A DNA stretch of 64,000 nucleotides from Altererythrobacter sp. BO-6 (GCF_011047315.1 NZ_CP049259.1:2170001-2234000), one strand, 5' to 3'; counted from the first letter of the stretch, positions 28,831 to 37,890 are shown. Numbers and translations are program-made. The notes: generated by a model from the letters alone, not told the origin.

Positions 28831-29273
28831 TCTCCGGTTGGCTATTGTCCCTTAGCGTCCTCCCCAGTGCTACCATTCCTGCCGCTTGCGATTTGGCCAA
28901 CGGAAGCCCTCCTGATGCTCTCCAGTGTAGTCAGGGTCGAGGTAGACATGCATTCGATCAATTTGGCCGTCTGCATTGAAAGAGAAGACACTGCAGAACC
29001 GACCGCCAGGGGTTTCACCACCGCTCCATTCCTTGCCTTGGCCGTCAGACCCTGTGGTTACACCTTCTGCAACCACTAAGTTGCTGCCGCTAGGCGCCAG
29101 AAGATTGTCGATCCGGTGCGCGATCTTGCCGATGGACGTTTGGGCGCCGATCGCGAGTTCCATGAACTCTTCGACGCCGCGGCCAATGCCGAACTTGGGA
29201 AAGTAGAACTGGAAGTCTTCGGTAAACAGGTGAAAAACAGGCATCCCCGCGTCAACAAGGCGAAAATACTCTA

Positions 29274-30139
29274 GGTCATAAACTCATAAATGGGATTCCC
29301 ATAGCCGTCGTGATCTGATTCAGTTTCCGAGAGGAGATTGGGGATGAGTTCACGTCGATATGAGCTGAGCGATTTTGAGTGGTCGATCATCGAGCCACTG
29401 CTTCCGAACAAGCCGCGCGGGGTTCCGCGGGTCGATGACCGGCGGGTATTGAACGGGATTTACTGGCGGCTGCGCACGGGTTCGCCCTGGGCGGATATTC
29501 CCGAGCGTTATGGCCCGGCGATGACTTGCTACAACCGGTTCGTGCGCTGGCGCAAAGAGGGGGTGTGGGACCGGCTGTTTGCGGCGGTTGCGGCTGCTTA
29601 TGAAGGCGACGTGCAGATGATCGACAGTTCGTCGATCCGGGTTCACCAGCACGCCGCGAACAGTAAAAAGGGGGTCCGCAAACCGAGACCGGGGACACAG
29701 CTGACCCCCGATGCATGGGGCGCTCAAGAGGCGGGCTGACGACCAAGATCCATGCGCTGGTCGATGCCAACGGTTTGCCGATCTTGCTCAAGATCACGCC
29801 GGGCCAAGCCAATGACGGGCGCAGCGCTGCCGACATGTTCGACAGCCTGGAGGCCGGCGATGTCCTGCTCGCCGACCGGGCTTACGACTCCGACGCCCTG
29901 CGCGCCGCAATGCAAGAGCGCGGCGTCATGGCAAACATCAAGCCTATGCCGGGCCGGGTCCGCCACCCCACCTTCAGCGCCCCGCTCTACAAACTACGCA
30001 ACGCCGTCGAACGCTTCTTCAGCAAAATCAAACACTACCGCGCCATCGCCACGCGATACGAAAAGCATCCCGAAAACTACATCGCCCTCATCAAACTCGC
30101 CGCCGCAAGAATCTGGATGCGCTTTATGAGTCGGTGACC
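29274..30139 (+). mobile_element. IS5-family (IS427-group) insertion sequence, complete
   Basis: About 866 bp. Left end GGTCATAAACTCATAAA and right end (reversed) GGTCACCGACTCATAAA match at 14 of 17 bases. Both are flanked by TA within CTAG, so the target duplication is TA (or CTAG, which cannot be distinguished). Two overlapping frames encode the transposase. It interrupts an NTF2-like gene. Confidence 0.9.
29344..30137 (+). CDS. IS5-family transposase made by -1 frameshifting
   Basis: Two overlapping frames, 29344-29739 and about 29670-30137, form one DDE transposase of about 264 residues. The first frame has LSDFEWSIIEPLLPNKPRG and VQMIDSSSIRVHQH with the first Asp; the second has LLADRAYDSDAL with the second Asp and RNAVERFFSKIKHYR with the Glu. 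The slip site is AAAAAGGGGG at about 29665, as usual in the IS427 group. GAGAGGAG lies seven bases before the ATG. The frames look intact, so the element may still be mobile. Confidence 0.88.
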
Positions 30140-30260
30140 TAGGGTAGATTCCTTCCTGGCCGGGTGCTCCAGATCATTCAGCATACCATTCCTTACCAAT
30201 GCTGAGTTGTGGCGCCAGGCTTCGTCTGCCCACAGGCCAGTCGGGGCCTGCCGAAATGCG

Positions 30261-31357
30261 CTATCGGTTGAATTCCTTGTGGTAGCGCGGAGCGAAATGA
30301 TTCTTGCCCTTGAGCTTGCTGGTGAACCAATCTCCAAGAGTCGTCCCATTCTTGCCCAAAGGAACGAGGCTGACGCCCAGTTCAGGGCCCAATGGAACGA
30401 GGATCGGCGGAATGCGCCAGCCCTTGTAGGGCGCGAGATTCTCCAACGCTTGTCCTTCAGAGAGCTTGAGCAGGGTGCGCTTCAACCAGGGCACATGCTT
30501 GCCAATGGTGACGATGGTCATGCCATCGCCGGTTGCCGCAAGATCCCCCGCGACAAAGACATTGGGCAGGCTCGACGGGCGCAGCCAGGCATCGACCGCC
30601 AATTGCCCGTTGGGTTCGCGCCGGGCACCGGGAAGTTCATGCGCAGGGCTGTCAGCTGGGCGCGCGCCGATCGCCGGGACAATCAGGCCGGACAGTTTGG
30701 TTCCATCAACCAGTGTGATCTCACCGTCATAGGGCGCATTGGTTTGCCTGAGACCGCTCACCGGAGAATTGAGGCGGACTCTCACCCCAAGCGTTTCAAG
30801 CCGCCCAGACAATTCCTTGTGCAGCTTTTCGGCATACATCGGGAACAGTCGCGCCTGATCGCCAACCAGCGTCACTGACTTGCCGGGATAAGCCACCTTG
30901 ATTTCGCCGGCCAATTCCACGCCCGCCGCGCCGGTGCCCACGATAACGACACTGTCTGACGCGGCGATCTGACTCGCGGTGTCAATCAGCGTCTTTTTGA
31001 AGGTAGCGATACTATCATCCTGGGGCTTGAACGGCGCGGCGTAGTTCGATCCCGTGGCGACGACGATGGCATCCGCCTCGATCCGCACACCATCGGCGAG
31101 CGATACCCCCCCTGGTCGATTGCGACAACGCGCCCGCGAACTACCCGTCCACGTTTCAGCAGGCGGTCATAGGGAATTACAATCTCGTCAAGCCACTGTG
31201 TTTCCACAACAGCGCGCAATGTGGCCGGGATCATGACGAAAGCCTCGCGCGCCTCGATCAGCGTCACATCGACATGAGGGTCCAGGCGGCGCGCCAGGGA
31301 AAATCCCGCATAGCCGCCGCCCACAATTGCGACCCGGTATGGATTGTTTGTGCCCAT
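30261..31357 (-). pseudogene. NAD(P)/FAD-dependent oxidoreductase (FSP1/NDH-2-like), frameshifted at a C7 run
   Basis: About 365 residues when joined. The N-terminal frame (from ATG 31357) has the FAD motif RVAIVGGGYAGFSLARRL, and the frame after the shift has IVVATGSNYAAPF, the NAD motif VVIVGTGAAGVELAGE, NVFVAGDLAATGDG and a C-terminal tail. The frames meet in a run of seven C (31106-31112 on the plus strand; G7 in the gene); one more base would restore DQGGVSLADGVRIEA. The family reduces quinones or protein redox partners with NAD(P)H. Third gene of the ring-cleavage operon, 3 bases after the FAA-family gene. Confidence 0.82.
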
Positions 31358-31360
31358 GAT

Positions 31361-32281
31361 TTACGCTTCAGCCACCATGGTGCCTTCGATATGGCCCAGC
31401 TTGTCGATCTCGCAGCGCACCACATCGCCGGGTTTGAGGAACTTGGGCGGCATGTTGGCGACACCGACGCCGGCGGGCGTACCGGTAAAGATGAGGTCGC
31501 CCGGTTCCAGGGTCATGCCGACGGACAGATGCTCCACCTGTGTGGCGACGGGGAAGACCATGTCGCTGGTGCTGTTGTCTTGGCGCAGTTCGCCATTGAC
31601 GTAACAGCGCAGACCCAGTGCCTGCGGATCGCCCACCTCATCAGCGGTCACGATCCAGGGGCCGATCGGCGCGTGTGTGTCGAAGCTCTTGCCGAGCGAC
31701 CATTGCGGGCTGGCAATCTGCCAGGTGCGTTCGGTTACCTCGTTGCCCACGCAGTAGCCGAAGACAGCACCAAGCGCATCTGTCCCGGCGATATGCTTGC
31801 CGCCCTTGCCGATCACTGCGACAAGTTCAACCTCGTGGTCCGTGCTGGATTCGGCGATAGCGAAGATCCCTTTGATCTTGTCAGGAAAGTGGCTGACATG
31901 CTCGGCGGGAACCTTGGTTCCCTTGGGGATCAGGATCGGGTCATAGGGGCCGTTGATGCTTGTCTGGGCCTTGGTGAAGAATCCGGGGCGGCTCGGAACT
32001 TGGGTGTCGGCGCCGAATTTCCTGCCTTCCTCGATATGCGAATGGTAGTTCAGGGTCGCGCCAAAAATCTTTCCGGGGCGCTGGATCGGTGCCTCGAGCT
32101 TCACAGACGAAAGCGGCACACCGCCACCCGCAGCAGCCTTCGCTTCAAGGCCGGCCTTGAGGCTGTCCCAGTCGCGGATGAGATCGATCATGGTGCCGGG
32201 AACGCCGGTGTCGACAACCGAGTCTCCGACAACAATACCAGTGCGGGTCTGGCCATTGGCGGTGTAAGTGCAAAGTTTCAT
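31361..32281 (-). CDS. Fumarylacetoacetate hydrolase (FAA) family protein
   Basis: A 306-residue metal-dependent enzyme of the FAA superfamily, whose members hydrolyse, hydrate, tautomerise or decarboxylate keto acids from ring cleavage. Motifs: IFGATLNYHSHIEE near 71, the metal and core region HEVELVAVIGKGGKHI near 151-166, GNEVTERTWQ near 183, and FTGTPAGVGVANMPPKFLKPGDVV near the C-terminus. ATG at 32281 overlaps the stop of the extradiol dioxygenase gene by four bases, so the two are translationally coupled. The likely substrate is therefore that enzyme's meta-cleavage product. Confidence 0.88.
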   Translation of the reverse strand: MKLCTYTANGQTRTGIVVGDSVVDTGVPGTMIDLIRDWDSLKAGLEAKAAAGGGVPLSSVKLEAPIQRPGKIFGATLNYHSHIEEGRKFGADTQVPSRPGFFTKAQTSINGPYDPILIPKGTKVPAEHVSHFPDKIKGIFAIAESSTDHEVELVAVIGKGGKHIAGTDALGAVFGYCVGNEVTERTWQIASPQWSLGKSFDTHAPIGPWIVTADEVGDPQALGLRCYVNGELRQDNSTSDMVFPVATQVEHLSVGMTLEPGDLIFTGTPAGVGVANMPPKFLKPGDVVRCEIDKLGHIEGTMVAEA

Positions 32282-33285
32282 GCGTTTTGTCCTTCGGATT
32301 GGCGAGAGAAAAAGCGTTGCAGACGAACGGACGTTGAAAGTAGCCAGCCGGCGGCGCCAACAGGAACCACGCCGGTTGGCAAGGATGGGCCCCACTGGGC
32401 ACCGACCAGGGCTTGCAAGGTCTCGACGGTGGGCGGATCGTCAGCAGTGTAGACATCGCCATCGGTCCAATGTTCCAGCTCATTGCCGAACGGGTCTTTC
32501 CAGTAGTCGAAAACCTGGCTGCCCAGAATGTGCTTCCCAAGGCTCCAGAAAGCCTTGTGCTTCTTTGCCTTGAGATGGTTGTGCCCCAACATCAGGTCGT
32601 CGATGTTTGGGACTTCGAATGCGGCATGCAAGTTGCGGCGTCCGCCCGGTAACTGAAGCAGTGCCAGCGCGTGGTGATCTGCGGGCTGATCGCCAAGGTC
32701 TACACGCAAAAACGCGCCAGACCTTACATCCTTGGCAATCTCGAATTCATTAGTGGTCAGCAAGCCGAAGCGGTCCTTGTACCATTTCTCGCTCACACGA
32801 AAGTCTCTGACCGCAAGCCCGGTGTGCCCGATGCGGTGCGGGTGCGAAGGCCCGGCCTTCATCCGGACCGGGCGGTTCAGCCTGGGCTTCTCCTCTGGCG
32901 TATTGATTGGATCGCGGATCGTCGGGATCGAGGGCTCTGCGCACTCCTGTCCGGCCACGATCTCGACCCTGTACCCGTCGGGATCGATCAGGCGCACGAT
33001 TTTGCCACCGCCCGGTTCGGTTGAATCCTCAACCGCAACACCATCGTGCGTCGCGAGAATTTCCAGATCCTCGATTGATCGGGCGAAGAAGCCAACGGCG
33101 AGGAACTCTGCCTTGCCCGGTTCGGTCACGTGAAAAAAGGGCCTGCCATCGGTGCCCTTGCCATAAAGTCGGCCACCCGCCTCGAAGCACTTCATGCCGA
33201 AATCTTCGAGGAACATTCGCATGGCAGCAAGGTCCGGCGCCGCATACCGGACGTGCGCTATATCCTGTACCTTGATAACAGACAT
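32278..33285 (-). CDS. VOC-family extradiol (meta-cleavage) dioxygenase
   Basis: A 335-residue two-module VOC protein. Each module has a VOC start (DIAHVRYAAPDLAAM at 8-22; IGHTGLAVRDFRVSE at 152-166). The second carries the probable Fe(II) ligands His154, His205 (DHHALALLQ) and Glu271 (NELEHWTDGD), the 2-His-1-Glu triad of BphC-type enzymes. It would open a catechol-type ring next to the hydroxyls. CAGGAGAATTG precedes ATG 33285; upstream in-frame codons cross the operator at 33355 and are not used. First gene of the operon with the FAA protein, FAD oxidoreductase, NTF2-like protein and SDR. Confidence 0.87.
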   Translation of the reverse strand: MSVIKVQDIAHVRYAAPDLAAMRMFLEDFGMKCFEAGGRLYGKGTDGRPFFHVTEPGKAEFLAVGFFARSIEDLEILATHDGVAVEDSTEPGGGKIVRLIDPDGYRVEIVAGQECAEPSIPTIRDPINTPEEKPRLNRPVRMKAGPSHPHRIGHTGLAVRDFRVSEKWYKDRFGLLTTNEFEIAKDVRSGAFLRVDLGDQPADHHALALLQLPGGRRNLHAAFEVPNIDDLMLGHNHLKAKKHKAFWSLGKHILGSQVFDYWKDPFGNELEHWTDGDVYTADDPPTVETLQALVGAQWGPSLPTGVVPVGAAGWLLSTSVRLQRFFSRQSEGQNA

Positions 33286-33354
33286 CGTCAATTCTCCTGG
33301 ATCCTCTCGGATCAGCTCCATGAAGCGAGCAATCGCAATCTGGCGATTGCAATG

Positions 33355-33372
33355 AAACTTACCAGTTAGTTT
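33355..33372. promoter_or_regulatory. Operator 2
   Basis: AAACTTACCAGTTAGTTT. On the minus strand TTGACA (33383-33378) precedes it, giving a promoter for the ring-cleavage operon about 70 bases before its first ATG. The divergent flavin monooxygenase at 33491 may use the other side. Confidence 0.85.
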
Positions 33373-33490
33373 TATCTTGTCAAACCACAAATCGACGGTT
33401 AGCAAAGCGCGACACGCCTTGCATCAGCCCTTGTCGGCGGCGTGGCGTCAGGTGCCCACGCTGGGCAGCAATTCCTCTAGGAGAACCAAT

Positions 33491-35128
33491 GTGACCGAAA
33501 CAGTCGTGGAAACCGAGGTCCTCATTGCAGGTGGGGGGCCAGTGGGCCTCGCGATGGCTGTGGAATTGGCCCATTTCGGGATCGAGACCCTGCTCGTAGA
33601 GCGCAACCCTACCACGACCAGCCACCCCAAGATGGACTATACGAACGGCCGCACGATGGAACTGTTCCGGCGGACTGGGCTGGCCGAAAAGGTGCGCGCC
33701 GCCGGCGTGCCGAGCGACAGCAACTACGACGCGATCTGGATCACGGAACTGAAACCTGGCGGCCATATTCTCCACAAGTTCGGCTATGACAACGCCGATC
33801 ACGAGTATTGGCGCCGCCGCACCGTGAACGATGGCACTTTGACGCTGGAGGCTCCGCTGCGAGTCAGCCAGATCGTGATCGAGCCAGTGCTGCGAACGGC
33901 TGCCGAGTCAACGGGAATGTCGGATGTGCGCTTTGGCTGGGCCCTGATCGACTTCGAACAGGATGCGGGCGGGGTCACGTCCAGGATTTCGAATGTTGCA
34001 ACGGGAGAGACTGTTACGGTCAGATCGAAATATCTTGTCGGATGCGATGGCGGTAAAAGCACCGTGCGGAGAAAGCTCGGCATCGAGAGCCAGGGTGACG
34101 AATGCGTTGGCCGGGCGTATCTGGTGCACTTCAGGTCGACTGACATGGCCGTGCTTCAGCATTATGGACAGGCATGGCACTATCAAAGCGTGACGGCCGC
34201 CATGATCGCGCAGAATGACGTTGATGAGTGGACCGTTCACACATTTCTCGCCCCCGATCAGTCCGGTGATGATATCAACCCGCGTCAACTGATAGAGGAT
34301 ACGTTCGGCAGACCGTTCGACTTCGAAGTTTTGGTAGCCAATGCTTGGCAAGCGAATTCCATGGTTGCCAACGAGTATTTCCACGGGCGTGTGTATATGG
34401 CCGGCGACGCCTGCCATCAGTACCCGCCATCGGGCGGATACGGGATGAATACCGGTATCGCCGAGGTTAGCAATCTCAGTTGGAAGCTGGCTGCAACGAT
34501 ACATGGATTTGGTGGCCCCGCCTTGCTGCAGTCCTATCATGACGAACGCCAGCCAGTGGCGGTTCTTTCGCAGCAATCGGCAATGCGCAATCTCGCCATA
34601 CGCTTTCAGATCGCGATGCACAGTGGACGATTTCCGGAACTCCGCAGCGATACGGCGGAGGGCGCGGCCCAGCGTGCCCGGTACGGTCGCATTATCGCGG
34701 ACCTGCAAAATCATGAGAACGAATCCGGCGGCACCGAGCACGGATACAATTATGCCGCTTCGAAAGTGATCGTTGACGACGGTTCACCACCTGCGCCGTT
34801 CGACGATGTGGTCTACATTCCGAACACCCGCCCTGGTTCCCGCTTGCCGCACATGTTCCTAGAGGACGGCAGCGCGGTTTATGACAACCTCGGCAAGTGG
34901 TTTACGCTTGTCGTCACGGACGGGAGCGATGGCAGCGCCTTTGCCACTGCGGCCGAAAAACTGGGTGTGCCGCTGCACATTCTCGCGATCGATGAGGAGC
35001 ATGCGCGCAAACTCTATGAAGCGTCGCTTCTGCTGGTTCGGCCTGATCATCACATTGCGTGGCGCGGAACCGCTGTGCCTTCCGATCCGGAAGCGATCCT
35101 TCGCACCGCCGTCGGGTTGAATAGCTGA
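33491..35128 (+). CDS. FAD-dependent aromatic monooxygenase, MhpA/PheA class
   Basis: A 545-residue class A flavoprotein hydroxylase. The GTG at 33491 has TCTAGGAGAACCAAT before it and gives the expected N-terminus VLIAGGGPVGLAMAVELAHFG (first FAD motif). The second FAD motif is VYMAGDACHQYPPSGGYGMNTG near 300. The C-terminal thioredoxin-like domain is typical of MhpA and related phenol hydroxylases, which add an ortho hydroxyl to phenolic substrates using NAD(P)H and O2. Divergent from the extradiol dioxygenase operon across operator 2, so it may make the catechol that enzyme cleaves. The exact phenol is unknown. Confidence 0.88.
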   Translation: MTETVVETEVLIAGGGPVGLAMAVELAHFGIETLLVERNPTTTSHPKMDYTNGRTMELFRRTGLAEKVRAAGVPSDSNYDAIWITELKPGGHILHKFGYDNADHEYWRRRTVNDGTLTLEAPLRVSQIVIEPVLRTAAESTGMSDVRFGWALIDFEQDAGGVTSRISNVATGETVTVRSKYLVGCDGGKSTVRRKLGIESQGDECVGRAYLVHFRSTDMAVLQHYGQAWHYQSVTAAMIAQNDVDEWTVHTFLAPDQSGDDINPRQLIEDTFGRPFDFEVLVANAWQANSMVANEYFHGRVYMAGDACHQYPPSGGYGMNTGIAEVSNLSWKLAATIHGFGGPALLQSYHDERQPVAVLSQQSAMRNLAIRFQIAMHSGRFPELRSDTAEGAAQRARYGRIIADLQNHENESGGTEHGYNYAASKVIVDDGSPPAPFDDVVYIPNTRPGSRLPHMFLEDGSAVYDNLGKWFTLVVTDGSDGSAFATAAEKLGVPLHILAIDEEHARKLYEASLLLVRPDHHIAWRGTAVPSDPEAILRTAVGLNS

Positions 35129-35248
35129 CGGAGGTGCAAGTTTTCAGATTGTTGAACGTCAATCACCCCGCCCCGGTTATTAGTACGATGCTGCCGACAT
35201 CCAGCTTTCTGCGTAATGGCCGATCGGCAGCAATAGAGGGGATGCACG

Positions 35249-35626
35249 ATGAGTGAAGCTGGCAATTTGGCGCTCGTGCAGTCTTTCATTGACGCCTGGT
35301 CCAGTCTCGATTCTGAAAGGCTCGTTCAGTTTTTCGCCCCCGATGGCGTCTATCACAACATGCCGATCGAGCCGGTACAGGGGCATGACGGGCTCCGGGC
35401 ATTCATCGGTGCATTCCTGGCGAACTGGACTGAAACCAAATGGGAGGTCCTGTCGGTCGCCACCAGCGGCAGGCTTGTCTTCGTCGAATGGGTGGATCGG
35501 AGCATCGCCCACGGCAAAACGGTTGCCTTGACGTGCTGCGGCGTGTTCGAGCTGGAGGGCGGCAAGATCAAGGTCTGGCGCGACTATTTCGATATGGAGA
35601 CTTACCGGCGGGCCATTGTCGGCTAG
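35249..35626 (+). CDS. Limonene-epoxide-hydrolase-like (SnoaL fold) protein
   Basis: A 125-residue protein whose YHNMP motif (35-39) and WRDYFD motif (110-115) match limonene-1,2-epoxide hydrolase (LEH; YQNMP and WRDYFD). By that alignment Tyr35, Asn37, Asp83 and Asp112 are kept, but the LEH catalytic Arg (Arg99 in Rhodococcus) is replaced by Trp81. Activity as an epoxide hydrolase is therefore doubtful; isomerisation or another hydration is possible. AGAGGGGATGCACG precedes the ATG. It lies 120 bases after the flavin monooxygenase on the same strand and may share its transcript. Confidence 0.75.
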   Translation: MSEAGNLALVQSFIDAWSSLDSERLVQFFAPDGVYHNMPIEPVQGHDGLRAFIGAFLANWTETKWEVLSVATSGRLVFVEWVDRSIAHGKTVALTCCGVFELEGGKIKVWRDYFDMETYRRAIVG

Positions 35627-35668
35627 TTCCTGATGCGCCGTGTTGCGCGGCGAAGGAAGTGGCCATTC

Positions 35669-36754
35669 CTAACCGAGATCCGTGAAGTCCTTCAGACCGA
35701 AGGGCTCATATGGCCCAACGATCAGCTGTTCGAATGCGCCAATTCCATCGCCCCATTTGTCGCTTATGACGCGGCAGGGCATTTGCACATGATGGTGGTC
35801 CAGCCGCGCAGGATCGCATTGGGCAAGTTCGAAATCCTCGCGCTCCACCGCCAGCGGGCCGTGATAGAGGCCATGGCCCCAGGTGGGAGAAGTATAGCCT
35901 ATCCCCCGCATCTGGAATCTACCAAGAATTTCAAATTTCAGCGTTTCGGCTCCATCCGGTCCATCAAGTGTCAGGGTGCCAAACTCAGGCCATCGGGTGC
36001 CCGGTTGCAATGATGACTGCATGCTGCCAGCAGCCTTGATCAGATTGTCGGCAATGGCTCCATCGGGCACGATTGTGGCGCTGGTGTTCCAGGTATGACC
36101 TTCTGCAGTTTGGTTGACGTGGTACAGGGTGCTGCGGTCGGCGAAATGCACCGGCACCCACTGCCAGAAGAAAGTGAAGACCGCGCCGCCAGGGTGAGGT
36201 TGCTGGTCGCGCGTGCCGACCGGACGCACACCCCAGCTGCGATCGCGGGTTCCGATTGCTCCCGGCGCCAGGTCCATCCGGACCCCGTCGATTTCGATCC
36301 AGCCGGCATAAAGGCCGTTCTGCGTCATCCGGGTCAGATCCATGAAGGTGCGCGGCCCGGTGCGGAGGGTGAAACGCGGCTCTTCGATCGGAAACGCGCG
36401 GCCGGTGAAGGTCAGATCAGCCTTGATCCCCTCTCCATCGACCACGATGCGCAGCTTCTGTAGTGGCTCCAGAATTTCGATCCGGATCGGACCACAGGAA
36501 AGATCCAGTCGCTCCATGTTTAGTTCGCGGCTGGCGTGGAGGCAGTATTGGACGCCATCGCGAGCCACAGAGAAGTGGGCATCGGCGACATTAAGATGCG
36601 GATAGACGCCAAAAGCGGCCGCAAAGAAGCCGGATCCGTCCGGTTGATAGCCATTGAAGAAATAGCGATCGTAGAAATTGCGGTCGGTCCCGGCATAGGC
36701 AATCGGCTCGGGTGTCTGGTGCAGCGGGAAGTCGTCCCCTTTGGTCAGTACCAT
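35669..36754 (-). CDS. Uncharacterised protein, AttH/CrtC-like (lipocalin-type) resemblance
   Basis: A 361-residue soluble-looking protein, rich in beta-strand patterns, with paired segments such as YAGWIEIDGVRMDL, RDRSWGVRPVGTRD and FTFFWQWVPVHFADRS. The RSWGVR motif resembles one found in AttH/hydroxyneurosporene-synthase-like proteins, but I cannot assign a family securely. The ATG at 36754 overlaps the phosphotransferase stop by ten bases, so the two are translationally coupled. The pair probably acts on the same pathway substrate. A longer frame extends upstream but only inside the phosphotransferase gene. Confidence 0.7.
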   Translation of the reverse strand: MVLTKGDDFPLHQTPEPIAYAGTDRNFYDRYFFNGYQPDGSGFFAAAFGVYPHLNVADAHFSVARDGVQYCLHASRELNMERLDLSCGPIRIEILEPLQKLRIVVDGEGIKADLTFTGRAFPIEEPRFTLRTGPRTFMDLTRMTQNGLYAGWIEIDGVRMDLAPGAIGTRDRSWGVRPVGTRDQQPHPGGAVFTFFWQWVPVHFADRSTLYHVNQTAEGHTWNTSATIVPDGAIADNLIKAAGSMQSSLQPGTRWPEFGTLTLDGPDGAETLKFEILGRFQMRGIGYTSPTWGHGLYHGPLAVEREDFELAQCDPARLDHHHVQMPCRVISDKWGDGIGAFEQLIVGPYEPFGLKDFTDLG

Positions 36755-37833
36755 CTGTCGGCACCCTTCAATCTTGCAATGCTGTTGTGCTGTAACGCGA
36801 GAGCGCAGCCGCCTCGCGCCATGGAAAGGAAACACGCATCGCCGCGCTTCGATCGTTTGACATTGGCGGCGCTGATCACCGCGTTGACGATACCGCGCAG
36901 TCCCCCGACCACATAATCGTCCCAGATTTCCGCCCGCGTCAGCGGCACACCGCGCCGGGTCATTTCCGAGCAGTAGAGATCGAGGAGCCCGGTTTCGTGA
37001 TCTCGGCGCAGCCGATCGCCGATTCCCGAGCCTAGAAAGTACCCGACATCGGCAAAGCCATTGCCGATCGCCACGGTCTGCCAATCGAGCACCGCGATCT
37101 CTTCCGCACCGCCTTTGATGTCGAACAGCATGTTGTCGAGCCGGAAGTCCCCATGGACGAGCGACCGCTGGTGTGATTCACATGCGATCGACTTCGCAAC
37201 GACCTCGTTTAATTCTTCGCAAACGGACATGAATTCCGGTTCCAGCACGTCGGCATAGCGTTCGCGAAACACTGCCTGAGCCGTGCGATAGAGTTCAGCC
37301 CGCCTGGCCAGAGCTGCGGGTTTGGGCTGCAACCATTCGGTGGCGAGCAGTTCGGCATCGTGCCAGCTGGGCGCATGAATAGCCGCCGCCTGCCGGATGG
37401 CTGCGCGCGCGTCGGCAACGGTGCAGCCGCTCAACTGTTCGCCACCGCGCGCTGGGCCGAGATCTTCGAACAGAAGCAGGAAATCCACTCCGTTCGGCGC
37501 GATCTCCGCAACATATGTCTGTGGAACGCGCGCATTCAGCCTGGGCGCGACATCGCGATAGAATTTCACTTCCTTGGCGTAGACGCCAAAGGCGGCGGCG
37601 GTTGTGCGACTGGTTTCATCCGATGCCGGGAACTTACCGACAATCGTTCCGGGCCAAGGCCCGTCCCGGTCGTAAGAAAGAGCAAAGCGTACACTGTCGC
37701 CAACATTCCCAGTTCCAACCGCTTCCCATGATAGGGTTGTAACCGCCGCTTCGCCGATCAAGCCAGCCGCACGCAGGCGTTCGGTCAGCCATGGCGGTTC
37801 GATTGAGTTGGGTAGGGACGGGAAGTTTGCCAT
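36745..37833 (-). CDS. APH-type phosphotransferase family protein
   Basis: About 362 residues with a kinase-like fold of the aminoglycoside-phosphotransferase/ecdysteroid-kinase-like type. Catalytic loop LVHGDFRLDNMLFD near 230, Mg-binding IAVLDWQTVAIGNGFADVGYF near 251, and N-terminal GTGNVGDSVRFAL. Such proteins in bacterial catabolic clusters are usually annotated phosphotransferase without known substrate; phosphorylation of a hydroxylated ring or alcohol is plausible. ATG 37833 is preferred over GTG 37842. First gene of a two-gene unit controlled by operator 3, divergent from P450 1. Confidence 0.85.
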   Translation of the reverse strand: MANFPSLPNSIEPPWLTERLRAAGLIGEAAVTTLSWEAVGTGNVGDSVRFALSYDRDGPWPGTIVGKFPASDETSRTTAAAFGVYAKEVKFYRDVAPRLNARVPQTYVAEIAPNGVDFLLLFEDLGPARGGEQLSGCTVADARAAIRQAAAIHAPSWHDAELLATEWLQPKPAALARRAELYRTAQAVFRERYADVLEPEFMSVCEELNEVVAKSIACESHQRSLVHGDFRLDNMLFDIKGGAEEIAVLDWQTVAIGNGFADVGYFLGSGIGDRLRRDHETGLLDLYCSEMTRRGVPLTRAEIWDDYVVGGLRGIVNAVISAANVKRSKRGDACFLSMARGGCALALQHNSIARLKGADRWY

Positions 37834-37890
37834 CGAATGCACCTACATCAATTCCGCGCACGGCCAGGCAGCTCCCAAGCCAACGAAAGC

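Larger units (their letters stand above)
28870..30184 (-). pseudogene. NTF2-like/SnoaL-fold protein, split by an IS5 element
   Basis: The 3' part (28870-29270) encodes PVFHLFTEDFQFYFPKFG, then a beta-rich NTF2-like fold ending at RKRQEW. The 5' part lies beyond the IS: ATG at 30184, after TAAGGAAT, reads MLNDLEHPARKEST. Removing 29274-30139 and one copy of the target rejoins them as KESTLEYFRLVDAGMP, with exactly 24 codons before the previous internal Met, giving a 148-residue protein. NTF2-like proteins act as small isomerases, hydrolases or binding proteins; this one's substrate is unknown. It sits between the FAD oxidoreductase and the SDR. Confidence 0.85.

Noticed and set aside
33286..33405. 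Longer N-terminus for the extradiol dioxygenase.
   Set aside because: It would translate across operator 2 and its promoter; ATG 33285 has a proper ribosome site and a VOC-type start.
31361..35128. Calling the ring-cleavage module an estrogen-degradation cluster.
   Set aside because: P450 and extradiol enzyme fit, but the 2-oxoacid:ferredoxin oxidoreductase of that pathway is absent from the window and the substrate cannot be read.
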